A stretch of DNA of 64,000 nt from Rhodospirillaceae bacterium (GCA_020638575.1 JACKIH010000003.1:3025001-3089000), one strand, 5' to 3'; shown: positions 10,367-19,176, numbered from the stretch's first letter. Notes: a model not told the origin generated them from the sequence alone. Numbers and translations: made by a program.

Positions 10367-10856
10367 GTCTGCATCCTCCCTCTTGGGGGTTGCAGGCCCC
10401 GACCACCGGAGCCTTTCGCCCCGTTCCCAGCATCATCATCAGGGAGAAGGCTTCCGGGGGCAGGCCGCCCCCGAGAACAAGGAGGGTGCTGACAGCACCA
10501 ATCTCAGACCGGTTCGAACCGGCAGCGCGGCAAGCGCTTCTGAGGGCCTGTCCGGCGCGGGCTTCATAGGGGCCAGGCCCCTGACCAGCCCGTCAGCGCC
10601 GATCGGCAATACGCATCGATGATTTGACCCGGCCGGGGTCGCTCCGCGCCATAGATCAGCCGCACCCCTTCCCGCTCGGGGTTCCGCGAGCCTCCACGCA
10701 GACTGGCGGCGCGCGCCGCCCGATCAACGCCCGCCCGCACCATCCCGCTGCCGCCGGCGGCTCTGCGGGACCGTGTTGGGCGTCTGACCGTCCGTCTTCT
10801 CCGCGCCGCCGGCCGTCTTGCGTGTCGCGCAACCCCGAGCGGAAAGGAGACCGACC
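10367..10856. other. 490-bp GC-rich leader before ardC, no gene
   Basis: Codon use and starts do not support a protein on either strand. The stretch is full of short palindromes (for example CCGGTTCGAACCGG near 10509 and GGGGCCAGGCCCC near 10571) and ends with the leader of ardC. Similar long GC-rich leaders precede the genes at 20530 and 35580, each ending in AAAGGAGACC or AAAGGAACGG before ATG. Confidence 0.5.
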
Positions 10857-11774
10857 ATGACACGCAGCACAACGACCCGACAGGACATCTACACGAGCGT
10901 TACCAACGCGATCATCACTGAACTGGAGAAGGGCGTCCGCCCCTGGGTGAAGCCCTGGAGCGCCGAATACGCCGAAGGGCGGGCCGCCCGGCCGCTACGG
11001 CACAACGGCGTTCCCTATGCCGGCATCAACATCCTCATCCTCTGGACCGCTGCCCTGGCGCAGGGCTTCGGCGCCCCGATCTGGATGACATTCCGGCAGG
11101 CGAAAGAACTCGGCGCCCATGTCCGCAAGGGTGAGAGGGGATCACAGGTCGTCTATGCCAACACGCTTCACCGGACCGAAGAGACCGGCGACGGCGAGAC
11201 GATCGAGCAGGCAATCCCCTACCTGAAGGCCTACACCGTGTTCAACACCGAGCAGATCGAAGGGCTGCCAGAGCACTACTACGCGAAGCCGGAGCCAAAG
11301 GCTGACGGGCCGCAGCGGATCGCCCATGCCGAGGCGTTCTTCGCCCAGACCCGCGCCCAAATCGTCAGCGGCGGGACCGAGGCCTCCTACAATGTCGCCC
11401 TTGACCAGGTGCGCATGCCGCCGATCGAGGTCTTCCGCTCAGCAGAGGCCTACTACGCCACGCTGGCGCACGAGGTCACCCACTGGACCCGCCATCCCGA
11501 CCGGCTGGCCCGCGACTTCGGCCGCAAGCGCTTCGGCGATGACGGCTATGCCCGCGAGGAGCTTGTCGCCGAGCTTGGCGCGGCGTTCCTGTGCGCCGAT
11601 CTGGAGCTGGAGTTTGAGGTTCGCGAGGATCACGCCGCCTATATCGGCCACTGGCTGCAAGTGCTGCGCTCTGACAAGCGCGCCATCTTCACCGCCGCCG
11701 CCCAGCGCGCCGCCGACTATCTGCAAAGCCTTCAGCCGGTGGCTGCGCCGGTCACTCAGGAGGCCGCCGCGTAG
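10857..11774 (+). CDS. ardC: ArdC-like antirestriction protein (ssDNA-binding, metallopeptidase)
   Basis: 305 residues from the ATG at 10857, chosen because AAAGGAG lies 10 bases upstream. The N-terminal ArdC domain (about 5-125) carries ITELEKGVRPWVKPW and RKGERGSQVVY, typical of the ssDNA-binding part. The C-terminal MPTase domain (about 150-290) has the zinc motif HEVTHWTRH and a downstream glutamate-containing helix (REELVAELGAAF). ArdC proteins protect incoming single-stranded DNA during conjugation; the role here is inferred from the family and from the relaxase in the same element. A stem-loop follows at 11785. Confidence 0.93.
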   Translation: MTRSTTTRQDIYTSVTNAIITELEKGVRPWVKPWSAEYAEGRAARPLRHNGVPYAGINILILWTAALAQGFGAPIWMTFRQAKELGAHVRKGERGSQVVYANTLHRTEETGDGETIEQAIPYLKAYTVFNTEQIEGLPEHYYAKPEPKADGPQRIAHAEAFFAQTRAQIVSGGTEASYNVALDQVRMPPIEVFRSAEAYYATLAHEVTHWTRHPDRLARDFGRKRFGDDGYAREELVAELGAAFLCADLELEFEVREDHAAYIGHWLQVLRSDKRAIFTAAAQRAADYLQSLQPVAAPVTQEAAA

Positions 11775-11784
11775 GCGGCCCGCT

Positions 11785-11813
11785 GCCCGCGTCCGGTTCA
11801 GCCGGGCGCGGGC
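11785..11813 (+). terminator. Stem-loop after ardC
   Basis: GCCCGCG pairs with CGCGGGC, with an inner CCGG-TTCA-GCCGG stem. Only a weak T-rich tail (GTTCTCCTATTTTG) follows, so it may be a terminator or an mRNA-stabilising hairpin. Confidence 0.5.
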
Positions 11814-11855
11814 GTTCTCCTATTTTGTCGGGCGTGGTCGAATGGGAATGACGAG

Positions 11856-12200
11856 ATGAAGGTCCTTGTCTGTGGCGGCAGCCGCTATGGCGACGAGAAG
11901 GCACTGTTCGCGCGGCTCGACGCCATTCATGCGGAGAGGCCCATCACCCTGGTCATCAATGGCGGCGCGCGCGGTGCGGATCTCCTCTCAAGTCGGTGGG
12001 CGCGGTCGCGCGGCGTGACGCTTCAGGTGTTTCACGCCGATCGCCGTCAGCAGGGCGACGGCGCCTTCTTCGCCCTCAATGCCCGGATGCTGGCGGAGAC
12101 GTGCCCAGATCTGGTCCTGGCCTTCCCCAGCGGCGCTGTCACTGCCGATCTGGTCCGCCGGGCGGAGGCCCTCGCAATTCCAGTGGTGCGCTGTCGGTGA
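11856..12200 (+). CDS. DUF2493 protein (YspA/YpsA-related SLOG family)
   Basis: 114 residues with the compact Rossmann-like SLOG fold: MKVLVCGGSRYGDEKALF at the N-terminus (beta strand plus glycine loop), then LVINGGARGADLLSSRWA and a final strand-helix (LVLAFPSGAVTADLVRRA). SLOG proteins bind nucleotides or nucleotide-derived ligands; DUF2493 members are frequent in plasmids and phages, without a settled function. It follows ardC in the same direction after a short gap and converges with the surface-protein pair at 12227. Confidence 0.85.
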   Translation: MKVLVCGGSRYGDEKALFARLDAIHAERPITLVINGGARGADLLSSRWARSRGVTLQVFHADRRQQGDGAFFALNARMLAETCPDLVLAFPSGAVTADLVRRAEALAIPVVRCR

Positions 12201-12226
12201 CGGGCGCGTCATCCACTCCAAGGCCG

Positions 12227-13549
12227 TCAATCTCTCCGCAGACACCGTACGTCATAGCCAGTGGCCTTAGTGGCAAAGCTCTGGGTGCCAAAGCTGAAGC
12301 TCTGGTACCACGCGCTGGTGCCAATGTACTCCGTGGAAGACCAGTAGATCGTCGCTATAAAGTCATCCCCGCCGAGGCTGGCATTGTTGATATCATCTTG
12401 CACGGACCAGAGATAATACAACTCTATCCGGCTCGGTAGGTACCAGTCCGTATGACCCTGGGAACTGCTGTCATTCAGTTGCTTGCAGAGATAAAACGCA
12501 TCGTAATTCGTGGCATTGACGGCCCGGTTGGCCTCGATCCAGGTCTGGTTCGCCCGTCCGTCGTAGTTGGCCGCTGCCACGCTGTCGTCAATGCCGCTGT
12601 TGGCCTCCGATCCCGCCTGATTCCAGTCTTCCGATGAACTCTGGTTGTTCGGGTGCAAGAACAGCCGCTGATCGCTCAGTGCGGGATGCGGGTGGCACCC
12701 GGCAAAGACCGTTCCATCCGTGCACACGTCGCCGATATTGGTGCAATCCGCCGGCGCACCGCCGCAGGTGGCGAAGGGACCGGAGCCGCCACCACTGCTG
12801 CCGGTCGTCGCATCCTCGCTCCGGACGCACCGTACGGCGTAGATAGTGGTCTTAGGGTTGCCGTTCTGGTCGCCAAAGCCAAAGTACTGGTACCACGCGT
12901 AGCTACTAGTACTGACCTCCGTGGACGACCAGAAGGTGCTCGTCGTGAAGTTGCCGGCGGCATTGGCGTCAATCGCCGCCTGATTCAGCCATAACAGGTT
13001 AAACTCGGCGCGGGCCGGCAGGTACCAGTCGTTCTTGCCGTGATAGGTGTTGTTCTCGCAAAGCTCAAAGGCCGGGAACGTGCCGCTGCCACGGTTATCG
13101 CGGTTATACTGGCCATCAACAGCATCATTCTTGTCAGTCGGGTCTATGATGTCATTCGTGCCGTTCGCGGTCTTCCACTGGCTCGATGTGCTCTGATTGG
13201 TGTCGGTTACGAAGATTGCCCGGCAGGAGCCGTCATCCGCCGCCAGGAACCCGGCGAACAAGCTGCCGTCACTGCACACGTCGCCCACATCGGGGCAGGA
13301 CGTCGGCGCCGCGCAGCCGGCACTGCCGCCCCCTCCACCAGGTAGGGCATGATAAGCAACCCATTCTGTGCCGTTGCAGTACTGCATCACATGATGGGTG
13401 GTATTATAGCCGATCGTGCCTTCCGGGCGGACCGGGTCGGTGCAGTCGGCCGCCCACGCGGGCGAGAGCGCGGAGATGAACGTCAGTGTCAGAAAGGCGA
13501 CAATCAATACGACCCGCGCGCCGCCCCATCTTCCCGAACGCACACTCAT
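12227..13549 (-). CDS. Secreted protein with two Lcl/DUF1566 (C-type-lectin-like) domains
   Basis: 440 residues with a signal peptide (hydrophobic core VVLIVAFLTLTFISAL, then AWAA). Two related domains, about 85-250 and 260-440, each carry the DUF1566 pattern DWYLPSR/AR.E...LW...W.SSTE...WYQ.F..G...VRC.R. A glycine linker separates them. Such domains are C-type-lectin folds found in adhesins such as Lcl and in some variable proteins. Its start overlaps the stop of the upstream fibre-like gene by ATGA, so the two are co-translated and probably act together at the cell surface. No reverse transcriptase or template repeat is visible. Confidence 0.85.
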   Translation of the reverse strand: MSVRSGRWGGARVVLIVAFLTLTFISALSPAWAADCTDPVRPEGTIGYNTTHHVMQYCNGTEWVAYHALPGGGGGSAGCAAPTSCPDVGDVCSDGSLFAGFLAADDGSCRAIFVTDTNQSTSSQWKTANGTNDIIDPTDKNDAVDGQYNRDNRGSGTFPAFELCENNTYHGKNDWYLPARAEFNLLWLNQAAIDANAAGNFTTSTFWSSTEVSTSSYAWYQYFGFGDQNGNPKTTIYAVRCVRSEDATTGSSGGGSGPFATCGGAPADCTNIGDVCTDGTVFAGCHPHPALSDQRLFLHPNNQSSSEDWNQAGSEANSGIDDSVAAANYDGRANQTWIEANRAVNATNYDAFYLCKQLNDSSSQGHTDWYLPSRIELYYLWSVQDDINNASLGGDDFIATIYWSSTEYIGTSAWYQSFSFGTQSFATKATGYDVRCLRRD

Positions 13550-15084
13550 CGAGCGCCCCCGCCTTCGGCCTCAAGCGCTTCAATGCGGGCCTGTAAGTCG
13601 GCAATGGCTTCGGCCTGCCGGTCGATGATGTCCTGCTGCTCCTGGGTTGCCTTGACCAGCGGAGCGATCATGCCGAGATAGTTGAGCGTCTTGACCCCGT
13701 CCTGCTTTGTCTGGACGAGATCGGGGAAGAGCGGCTCAACATCCTGCGCGATGAACCCGTACTCGGTCCGGCCCGTTACATCGTCCTTCATTGTGAAGGA
13801 TACGGCTTCCAGGGCATTGATGCCCCCCAGAGCGCCCGGAAGCGGCGCGATATTGTCCTTCAGCCGCCGGTCGGAAACATCAGTAATTGTGCCGGTGAAC
13901 TCGATATCCCCGGCGATATCGAGCGTGGCGTCGGGATTGTTCGTCCCGATGCCCAGATAGCCGGTGGCCGTATAAACAAGATTGGAATCGGCACTGAACG
14001 AACCGGAACTGTTAAACTGCAATTCGCGACCACTGCCGGCGGGGGGCGTGGATGCACTGACAGTCCCCGGCACCCAGGCCGACGCCCCGCCGCTGTACAT
14101 CAGGATATTGCCATCGGCGAACCCGCTCGTATTCACGTCGCTGAGATCGTCCAGCGCGCCGCCACCGCCGCCACTTGATCCGCCGCCGAAATAGATTTTG
14201 GTGTTGTCAACATAGTTGGCGGAACAATCATTTCCGTGGAAATTGCCGACCGTACCGCCCGTGCTTCCACGTACTCCTGTGATTTTATTATACCAGACCA
14301 TCATATAGACGCCGCCGTCAAAATTTTCATGGAGATAGTGAACTTGGTTGTTTCCTGATCCGACATCATCATATGCAAATAGCATCAGCGTATGCTGCCT
14401 CCCCGTAGAGCCTGTGCAAACAATCGCATCGGCCCAGTCATTGCCGTCCGGCGCGAGCGGCATGTTCGGCTGCTCTGCCCGCATTGCCGGCGCGATCACG
14501 GCCGATGTGCCGCCCCCGCCGCCGACCATTCCCGGCACCCATCCCGATGCGCCGGCGCTGTACATCAGCACGTTGCCGTTGGCGTACCCGGTCGTATCCA
14601 CATCGCTGAGATCGTCCAGCGCGCCGCCTCCGCCGCCGCCGGCCTGTGCGATCCAGCCAGAGCCGTTCCATGTCAGAACGTCGTTGTTCGACTTGCCGCT
14701 CGTATCGACGTTCTGGAGTTGTTCCAGGCTGAGATAGGTCGGCGGGCCGCCGGTAAAGCTGTCCACGGTGTTGAGATCAACAAAGGTCGAGCAGTCATGG
14801 GCGAACTGGATATGGCCGCCCGTGCCGTCATATTTAAAACAGCCCGCATCGCCGCCGGAAGGATCGTCGTCCAGCCGCAGATTATTGCCCGCAGCACCAT
14901 ATTCGATGGCGTACTTCCAATTCGCGCCGTCGCAGATGAGATAGGTGAAACCGCCGGCATCATTCTTGCGGTGGAGCGCGCCGGCCTCGGAGCAGGAATC
15001 GCCGTGGCTGTATTCAGCAGCATGTGCCGCCCTCGTTGTAGTGAGGACAAGTATGGCCGCGAGCATTATAAGAATTCTTGCCAT
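13546..15084 (-). CDS. Secreted fibre-like protein with C-terminal S74 chaperone domain
   Basis: 512 residues from MARILIMLAAILVL, chosen because it gives a signal peptide ending AAHAAE. The middle has repeats of the type LDDLSDVDTTGYANGNVLMY ... WVPG, with glycine-rich linkers, typical of phage-tail or adhesin fibres. The C-terminus (about 395-510) is a peptidase S74 intramolecular chaperone: SDRRLKDNIAPLP with the catalytic serine, YGFIAQDVEPLFP and a terminal coiled coil that would be cut off after trimerisation. A secreted trimeric fibre is inferred, not a phage tail, since no phage morphogenesis genes surround it. Confidence 0.85.
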   Translation of the reverse strand: MARILIMLAAILVLTTTRAAHAAEYSHGDSCSEAGALHRKNDAGGFTYLICDGANWKYAIEYGAAGNNLRLDDDPSGGDAGCFKYDGTGGHIQFAHDCSTFVDLNTVDSFTGGPPTYLSLEQLQNVDTSGKSNNDVLTWNGSGWIAQAGGGGGGALDDLSDVDTTGYANGNVLMYSAGASGWVPGMVGGGGGTSAVIAPAMRAEQPNMPLAPDGNDWADAIVCTGSTGRQHTLMLFAYDDVGSGNNQVHYLHENFDGGVYMMVWYNKITGVRGSTGGTVGNFHGNDCSANYVDNTKIYFGGGSSGGGGGALDDLSDVNTSGFADGNILMYSGGASAWVPGTVSASTPPAGSGRELQFNSSGSFSADSNLVYTATGYLGIGTNNPDATLDIAGDIEFTGTITDVSDRRLKDNIAPLPGALGGINALEAVSFTMKDDVTGRTEYGFIAQDVEPLFPDLVQTKQDGVKTLNYLGMIAPLVKATQEQQDIIDRQAEAIADLQARIEALEAEGGGAR

Positions 15085-15211
15085 ATCTCTAGAACAATGC
15101 ATTTGTGTAAACACTATCACTAAACTATTTTCGCGCAAAACAATTATTAAACAATTAAATATTGAAATTATTAGTGCCTAGTGTTACTCGTGTGAGATCT
15201 TTGTTGTTGAC

Positions 15212-15442
15212 TTATTGCTTTCCATGGCCGCGCCGAGACTTCGGTTTGTCCACATTGACGTTCAGTCCGTGTTCGCGGGCGAGGCGCTTGATTTCGCTCA
15301 GGGCCTGCTTGCGCCGTTCCGCCTGACGTTTGTCTAGGGCCGCCTTTGCACGCGCAATCACGTCATGCAAGGCTTGGTCGTCCAACCCGTCGAGTGCGGG
15401 CAGGGGCGGTACCATTGGGATTTGCGTGAGGTCGTCCATCAT
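15212..15442 (-). CDS. Small charged protein, weakly H-NS-like, 76 aa
   Basis: An N-terminal proline-rich stretch (MMDDLTQIPMVPPLPALDGL) leads to a long basic helix (DVIARAKAALDKRQAERRKQ) and a tail ALSEIKRLAREHGLNVNV that resembles the linker of H-NS-type proteins. The C-terminus is lysine/arginine-rich (KPKSRRGHGKQ), which suggests DNA binding. It is in the same direction as the transfer-related run that starts at 19104. A nucleoid-type regulator of the element is possible but not shown. Confidence 0.55.
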   Translation of the reverse strand: MMDDLTQIPMVPPLPALDGLDDQALHDVIARAKAALDKRQAERRKQALSEIKRLAREHGLNVNVDKPKSRRGHGKQ

Positions 15443-15513
15443 TCCCTCCTTCGTGTCCGGGCGCGGGACGAGACCGTTCTGGCCTCATCCCGGCCTGTGT
15501 CCTGGCATGGTTG

Positions 15514-15894
15514 TCAAAACGGAATGCTGTCTTCCGGGTTGCCGCATTTTCCGGTCCGCGCCCGGCGCAGAGCGGCAAGCGCGTCGTCCCGCTCGTCTTC
15601 AAGGAATCTGGTTGCAGCGTAGTTTGCGTCCTTCGCTACCAGATTCCGTTCAATCGCCTCGGTCAGCAGCTCCTTCAGGAGCCTTTCTCTGTGCTGGTAG
15701 TGCTCGACGACGCTGTGGAACTGCCGCTGTTCAGGCGATGTCCAGTCGGGATCATCCTCATCCTGCCAGCGCCGTACCGCCCAGCCGATGAGGGCGCCCA
15801 GGAAGTCATTGACCGACTGATAGCGCCCTTCCACGGTTTTCCTCTCAGCGTACGCGTAGTGGTCGTCGCTGACTTGCAGCCGAACTCTTTTCAT
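15514..15894 (-). CDS. Ribbon-helix-helix-like protein, 126 aa
   Basis: Begins MKRVRLQVSDDHYAYAERKT, a short beta strand followed by two helices (YQSVNDFLGALIGWAVRRW), the outline of a ribbon-helix-helix DNA-binding domain. The rest is a charged helical region (HYQHRERLLKELLTEAIERN). Its first 50 bases overlap the end of the VWA gene in another frame, and AAAGAG lies before the start. Such proteins often act as relaxosome accessory factors or repressors; it is a candidate for the factor that binds the TTGGACA repeats. Confidence 0.6.
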   Translation of the reverse strand: MKRVRLQVSDDHYAYAERKTVEGRYQSVNDFLGALIGWAVRRWQDEDDPDWTSPEQRQFHSVVEHYQHRERLLKELLTEAIERNLVAKDANYAATRFLEDERDDALAALRRARTGKCGNPEDSIPF

Positions 15895-16609
15895 TGCTCG
15901 TATCTCTTTGCCTACGCGGCGGTTCGCGCGCCGGTTCCTTCGGGCCGGTCAGCAGGAGCAATTTGACCTGGCGGTTGCTGATCATCATCAGGTCCCGCTT
16001 TCGCCCCCGCGTGATGAGCGCGACGCCCTCGCAGAGATCGCCAAGCGGCAGCTCCTTGCCGAACCGGGCGAAGCGCCCGCCGGTCAACTCCGCCAGCCGC
16101 TTGAAGGCGGTCTCCGCCGTCCAGTCATTGCCTTCGAGGAAGGTGAAGACCCGGACCTTCTTGGCGGCCAGCGCCTTGCCGACGCGCTCGATCCCCGCCA
16201 GATCCTCCTCGAAGCAGTCGCCGGTCACGATCAGCGCCGTCGGCATGTCCGCAGGCGGATCGTCGGCGAACAGCGTGAGGGCGCGGAGGTGGCAGGTCAG
16301 GCCGCTGACGCAGCCGGTCTTGGCCATGTTCGCCGCAATGGCGCGGGCGTCCTTGGACCAGCCGTGATCGGTGACGTGCCCGCCCCCGAAATGCACCAGC
16401 CGCAGTGCCATGACGCTGCCTGCGGCAGTGGCCCGGAACATCCGCGCCTGGATCGTCTGGGCTTGCTCCCAGGTCTTGCTGCGGCTGGCCGTGGCATCGA
16501 CGATGAAGCCGATGCGAATGCCCTGCCGCCGTTCCGCCATTTCGTGCTTGTAACGCGCCATGGCGCGTTCGAGCAGGGACGGCCGTGGATCTAGTGTTGC
16601 TGGCAGCAT
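15845..16609 (-). CDS. VWA (von Willebrand factor A)-like protein
   Basis: 254 residues from MLPATLDPRPSLLERAMARY; the start is set by a strong AAGGAGGT six bases upstream. The core (about 30-215) is a Rossmann-like VWA fold: IRIGFIVDATASRSKTWEQ places D-x-(T/S)-x-S like a MIDAS, followed by a threonine/aspartate strand (PTALIVTGDCFEED) and a helix-strand repeat. The tail is basic. VWA proteins of this type occur in mobilizable elements next to J-domain and TraG genes. A TTGGACA operator candidate lies 62 bases upstream. Confidence 0.8.
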   Translation of the reverse strand: MLPATLDPRPSLLERAMARYKHEMAERRQGIRIGFIVDATASRSKTWEQAQTIQARMFRATAAGSVMALRLVHFGGGHVTDHGWSKDARAIAANMAKTGCVSGLTCHLRALTLFADDPPADMPTALIVTGDCFEEDLAGIERVGKALAAKKVRVFTFLEGNDWTAETAFKRLAELTGGRFARFGKELPLGDLCEGVALITRGRKRDLMMISNRQVKLLLLTGPKEPAREPPRRQRDTSNEKSSAASQRRPLRVR

Positions 16610-16670
16610 GTCCGCACCTCCTTTTTTCCGATTGCTGTGCTGCCAACGTAGTGAAAGGCGGCTGCCGGGG

Positions 16671-16690
16671 CTTGGACACAAGCTGGACAA
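16671..16690 (-). promoter_or_regulatory. TTGGACA direct-repeat operator candidate, copy 2
   Basis: CTTGGACA at 16671 and GCTGGACA at 16682 have the same 11-bp spacing as the copies at 5975, 19177 and 22681. It lies between the J-domain gene and the VWA gene, upstream of the VWA start. Confidence 0.5.
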
Positions 16691-16711
16691 CCCCGGCAGA
16701 TCGCCGGACGC

Positions 16712-17119
16712 CTATGACCATCCGCGGGCATCCCTGATCAGATCGCGCGCCAGATTGACCCTCTGCGCCTGTGCGGTGCTGCCGCCGCAATCCGGGTGAA
16801 CACGCTGCATCGCGCGCTTGAATGCTCGGTTCAGCGCCGCCTGATCGAAGCCGGTCGGAAGGTCTAGCAGCCGTACGGCGCTATCGAGCCGCTGCGCGTA
16901 CGCAGCCCTGACCGCGCGTTCTTCTTCCTCTGGAATAGCTTCGTCGTCGCCATAGGCGTCATCGTCCGCTGCCGACCCCTTGCGCCACTCCATGAACAGG
17001 ATGAACAGGAAGAGCGCGGCGGCGGAGGCGCCACGCGCCGCGCCGCCGCCTGCGTCCTCCACGAGCTTTCCCGGTAGACCCAGCGGCCGAACCGCTTGAC
17101 GTGGGGAGCTGCGAACCAC
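16712..17119 (-). CDS. J-domain part of a membrane-anchored DnaJ-like protein (frameshifted)
   Basis: This frame holds a J-domain at its C-terminus: LDLPTGFDQAALNRAFKRAM followed by the HPD signature in QRVHPDCGGS. In front of it is a hydrophobic stretch (AAALFLFILFMEW) and an acidic linker (AYGDDEAIPEEEERAVRAAY). Its true N-terminus is almost certainly the other-frame ORF starting at 17292; joining the two needs one extra base near 17064-17070 (the AAA run of CGGGAAAGC). As sequenced the J-domain would not be made unless by frameshifting or internal initiation. J-domain proteins with membrane anchors recur next to TraG-type genes in mobile elements. Confidence 0.7.
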   Translation of the reverse strand: MVRSSPRQAVRPLGLPGKLVEDAGGGAARGASAAALFLFILFMEWRKGSAADDDAYGDDEAIPEEEERAVRAAYAQRLDSAVRLLDLPTGFDQAALNRAFKRAMQRVHPDCGGSTAQAQRVNLARDLIRDARGWS

Positions 17120-17292
17120 CCGAAATCCTCAAGCCGCTCCCATCCCCAGCAGCCGATCATCCACAGGCCCTTCAGCGTGGGCGGCGTGAGAAACCACAGC
17201 CCCTGCGCCGCCAGAACCACCGCCCCCATGGCCAGGGCAATGGCGAATGGCACCAGAACGATGGCCAACAGAAAACCGATGAGAAGTTCCAT
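16864..17292 (-). CDS. Membrane N-terminus of the frameshifted DnaJ-like protein
   Basis: Starts MELLIGFLLAIVLVPFAIAL, with AGGAAGGG just upstream. Two hydrophobic segments (about 1-35) are followed by an amphipathic tryptophan-rich region (GLWMIGCWGWERLEDFGWF). Beyond about residue 75 (after WVYRES) the reading frame turns into arginine/serine/proline-rich sequence without coding character, while the other frame continues sensibly into the J-domain ORF at 16712-17119. One missing base at 17064-17070 would restore a single ~193-residue protein. Confidence 0.6.
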   Translation of the reverse strand: MELLIGFLLAIVLVPFAIALAMGAVVLAAQGLWFLTPPTLKGLWMIGCWGWERLEDFGWFAAPHVKRFGRWVYRESSWRTQAAARRVAPPPPRSSCSSCSWSGARGRQRTMTPMATTKLFQRKKNARSGLRTRSGSIAPYGC

Positions 17293-17328
17293 GTCCCTTC
17301 CTCCCATTGATCAACAAGAAGAGGGCAG

Positions 17329-17490
17329 TTAAGGCCGCTCCGAGACCCGACGGCCGATTGTCCGCAGGCCTTTGCGCAAGTGTCGTGCAAGAAATCGTGC
17401 CACGTGCACAAGCAGCTCCCACGCTACGAAGGCGACAACGAGGAATATTGTCATCGCGCATATGCTGATAAGCATCGTCGAAATCACCAT
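17329..17490 (-). CDS. Small single-pass membrane protein, 53 aa
   Basis: Begins MVISTMLISICAMTIFLVVA, a strong transmembrane helix running to about residue 28, then a basic tail (RHLRKGLRTIGRRVSERP) expected inside the cell. It starts 8 bases after the coupling-protein stop, in the same direction, so it is probably part of that operon. Nothing further is recognisable. It is too short for many gene finders. Confidence 0.55.
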   Translation of the reverse strand: MVISTMLISICAMTIFLVVAFVAWELLVHVARFLARHLRKGLRTIGRRVSERP

Positions 17491-17497
17491 TGTTTTC

Positions 17498-19104
17498 TTA
17501 GCCTCCGATCAAGAGCAAAGTCATTGCCACGATCGCCGGCAGCCAGATCAGGGCGGCGGCGATCGGGTGCGGCGCCACCAGCCAGACCAGCCCGCAGTAG
17601 AATTCGCTCCATGCGGCGCTGAGCCGGTCTCCAACCGACGGCGCGGGCGTCGCCGCGTCGTAGTAGGGGTTGGGGTGATAGCGGCCTGCTAAGTCCGGCC
17701 GCTGCCAGTACGGTGTCTTGCGCAGCGACACCGGATGCAGGTTGCCGATCAGCGCGATCTGCCGGTCGTCTTTGAGGCGCAGCAGTTCGTCCGCCATCAG
17801 CAGCGCTCGGCCGGTATATGAGACGCTCGTTTGTCCCCGGCCATTGCTGCTGTGGGTCGGAACGGTATGCCTCCCGAGCAGCTTTTCGGTCAGCTCCGCC
17901 GTCCCGAGGTCGCCGACCCCGAGGATCTGGAGCAGGCCGCAGTTGCTGATGATGGTATCGACATTCTTGCCGTAGAGATCCGCGACCTGGCCGACGTTCT
18001 GCCAGATGCTCCACAGCGAAACCCGGTACTTGCGCAGCGTCGCAAGCCAGTTCGGGAAACGCATGATCTTCCCGAGGGCCGCTGCTTCGTCGATCAGGAA
18101 CAGCACCGTCGCTTTGGCGAGCGGCGGGCGCTGGAGCTGGAGAATCGCGCAGGCCATGGCAAGCCTCGTGATCGCCGCATGCGTCTCGATGTATTTGAGC
18201 GGCAGCACGACACTGACCACGCCGCCCGCCTGGCCAGCGTTCGGCCCTTTCAGCACCGCGAAGTCGACATCGCTCCGGCTCAGCTTCTCGCGAACCAGCG
18301 GGTCGGCGAGAAAGTTGAGGTTCCGCTGGATGGTCGACATGACCGCCGAGAACTCTTCCGGTGCCTGCGCTTCTGTCCGCTCCAGCTTGTTGGCTTCCTG
18401 CCCAACCAGGCCACCGCACACCGGGTTGGCTTTCATGGCGCTGAGCAGCGCCTCCCAGCCAGCCACATCGGAATTCACGTACTGATAGAGCGTGGCCAGA
18501 TTCTGCCGCTGCGCGGGTTCCGTCGTCTTAGTGTGGACGATCAGGGCGCGCTTCGCGGCCTGTGCCGCATCGCTGAAATACTGCGATGAACCGCTTTCGT
18601 TGCCGGTCCGCTCGGTCAGCATTTCGGCGAGCACCAGCGCGTCGGCCGCGAAGCTCGGGCCGTCCGGGTCGAGCAGGTCGAACGGATTGAACCCGTCCGC
18701 CGGCAGCGACCACGGCGCATCGGTGAACACCCCGAAAGGGTTGATGCACCCCGCGCAAGCGAACGGTCCCGCCAGCTCTTGACGGCAACGGCTGTGTTCT
18801 CCCCGCCCGGATCGACCAGGAAGATGTAAGGCTGAGTGAGCAGGTTCGGCAGGATCGCCGACACGCCCTTACGCGCGCCGGTGACACCGAAGGTCAGCGC
18901 ATGCGGGCCGTCGAAGTAGACGCCGAGGCGGCCGGTCCAGTCGCCGACCAGCAACCCCTTCCTCTTGAGCAGTCCCTTCTTGAACAGGGTCCAGACGGAA
19001 CTCCAGCGCGCCGACCCGAATGTCGTCGGCGGCTTGGGTTCCGCGCGCCAGCCCAGCAGCCAAAGAGCCACGAAGCCGGCGACAATGAAAAGCGCCACTT
19101 GCAT
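17498..19104 (-). pseudogene. TraG/VirD4-type coupling protein, split by a frameshift
   Basis: The N-terminal frame (19104 to about 18765) has MQVALFIVAGFVALWLLGWR (membrane anchor), a Walker-A-like GVTGARKGVSAILPN and VDPGGENTAVAVKSWRDR. The C-terminal frame (about 18765 to 17498) continues with FACAGCINPFGVF, the Walker B TVLFLIDEAAALG and the hexamer-forming C-domain, ending with two more hydrophobic segments. One base is missing near 18763-18767 (GACCGTTCGC). An intact protein of ~535 residues would link the relaxosome to a type IV secretion channel. Either this copy is inactive or the base is a sequencing error. Confidence 0.85.
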
Positions 19105-19176
19105 GATAGGTTTCCCCAACCTCGGCCGGCCGGCGGCCGGCTCGACCCCGAACATGAGGCGAGTGGGACAACCCGT

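Noticed and set aside
12227..13549. Diversity-generating retroelement target (DUF1566 C-type-lectin domains)
   Set aside because: No reverse transcriptase ORF and no template repeat matching the C-terminus were found anywhere in the window; the two similar stretches are just the two homologous domains.
12227..15084. Prophage tail region
   Set aside because: S74 and lectin-like domains occur in tail fibres, but both proteins have export signals and no capsid, terminase, tail or lysis genes surround them.
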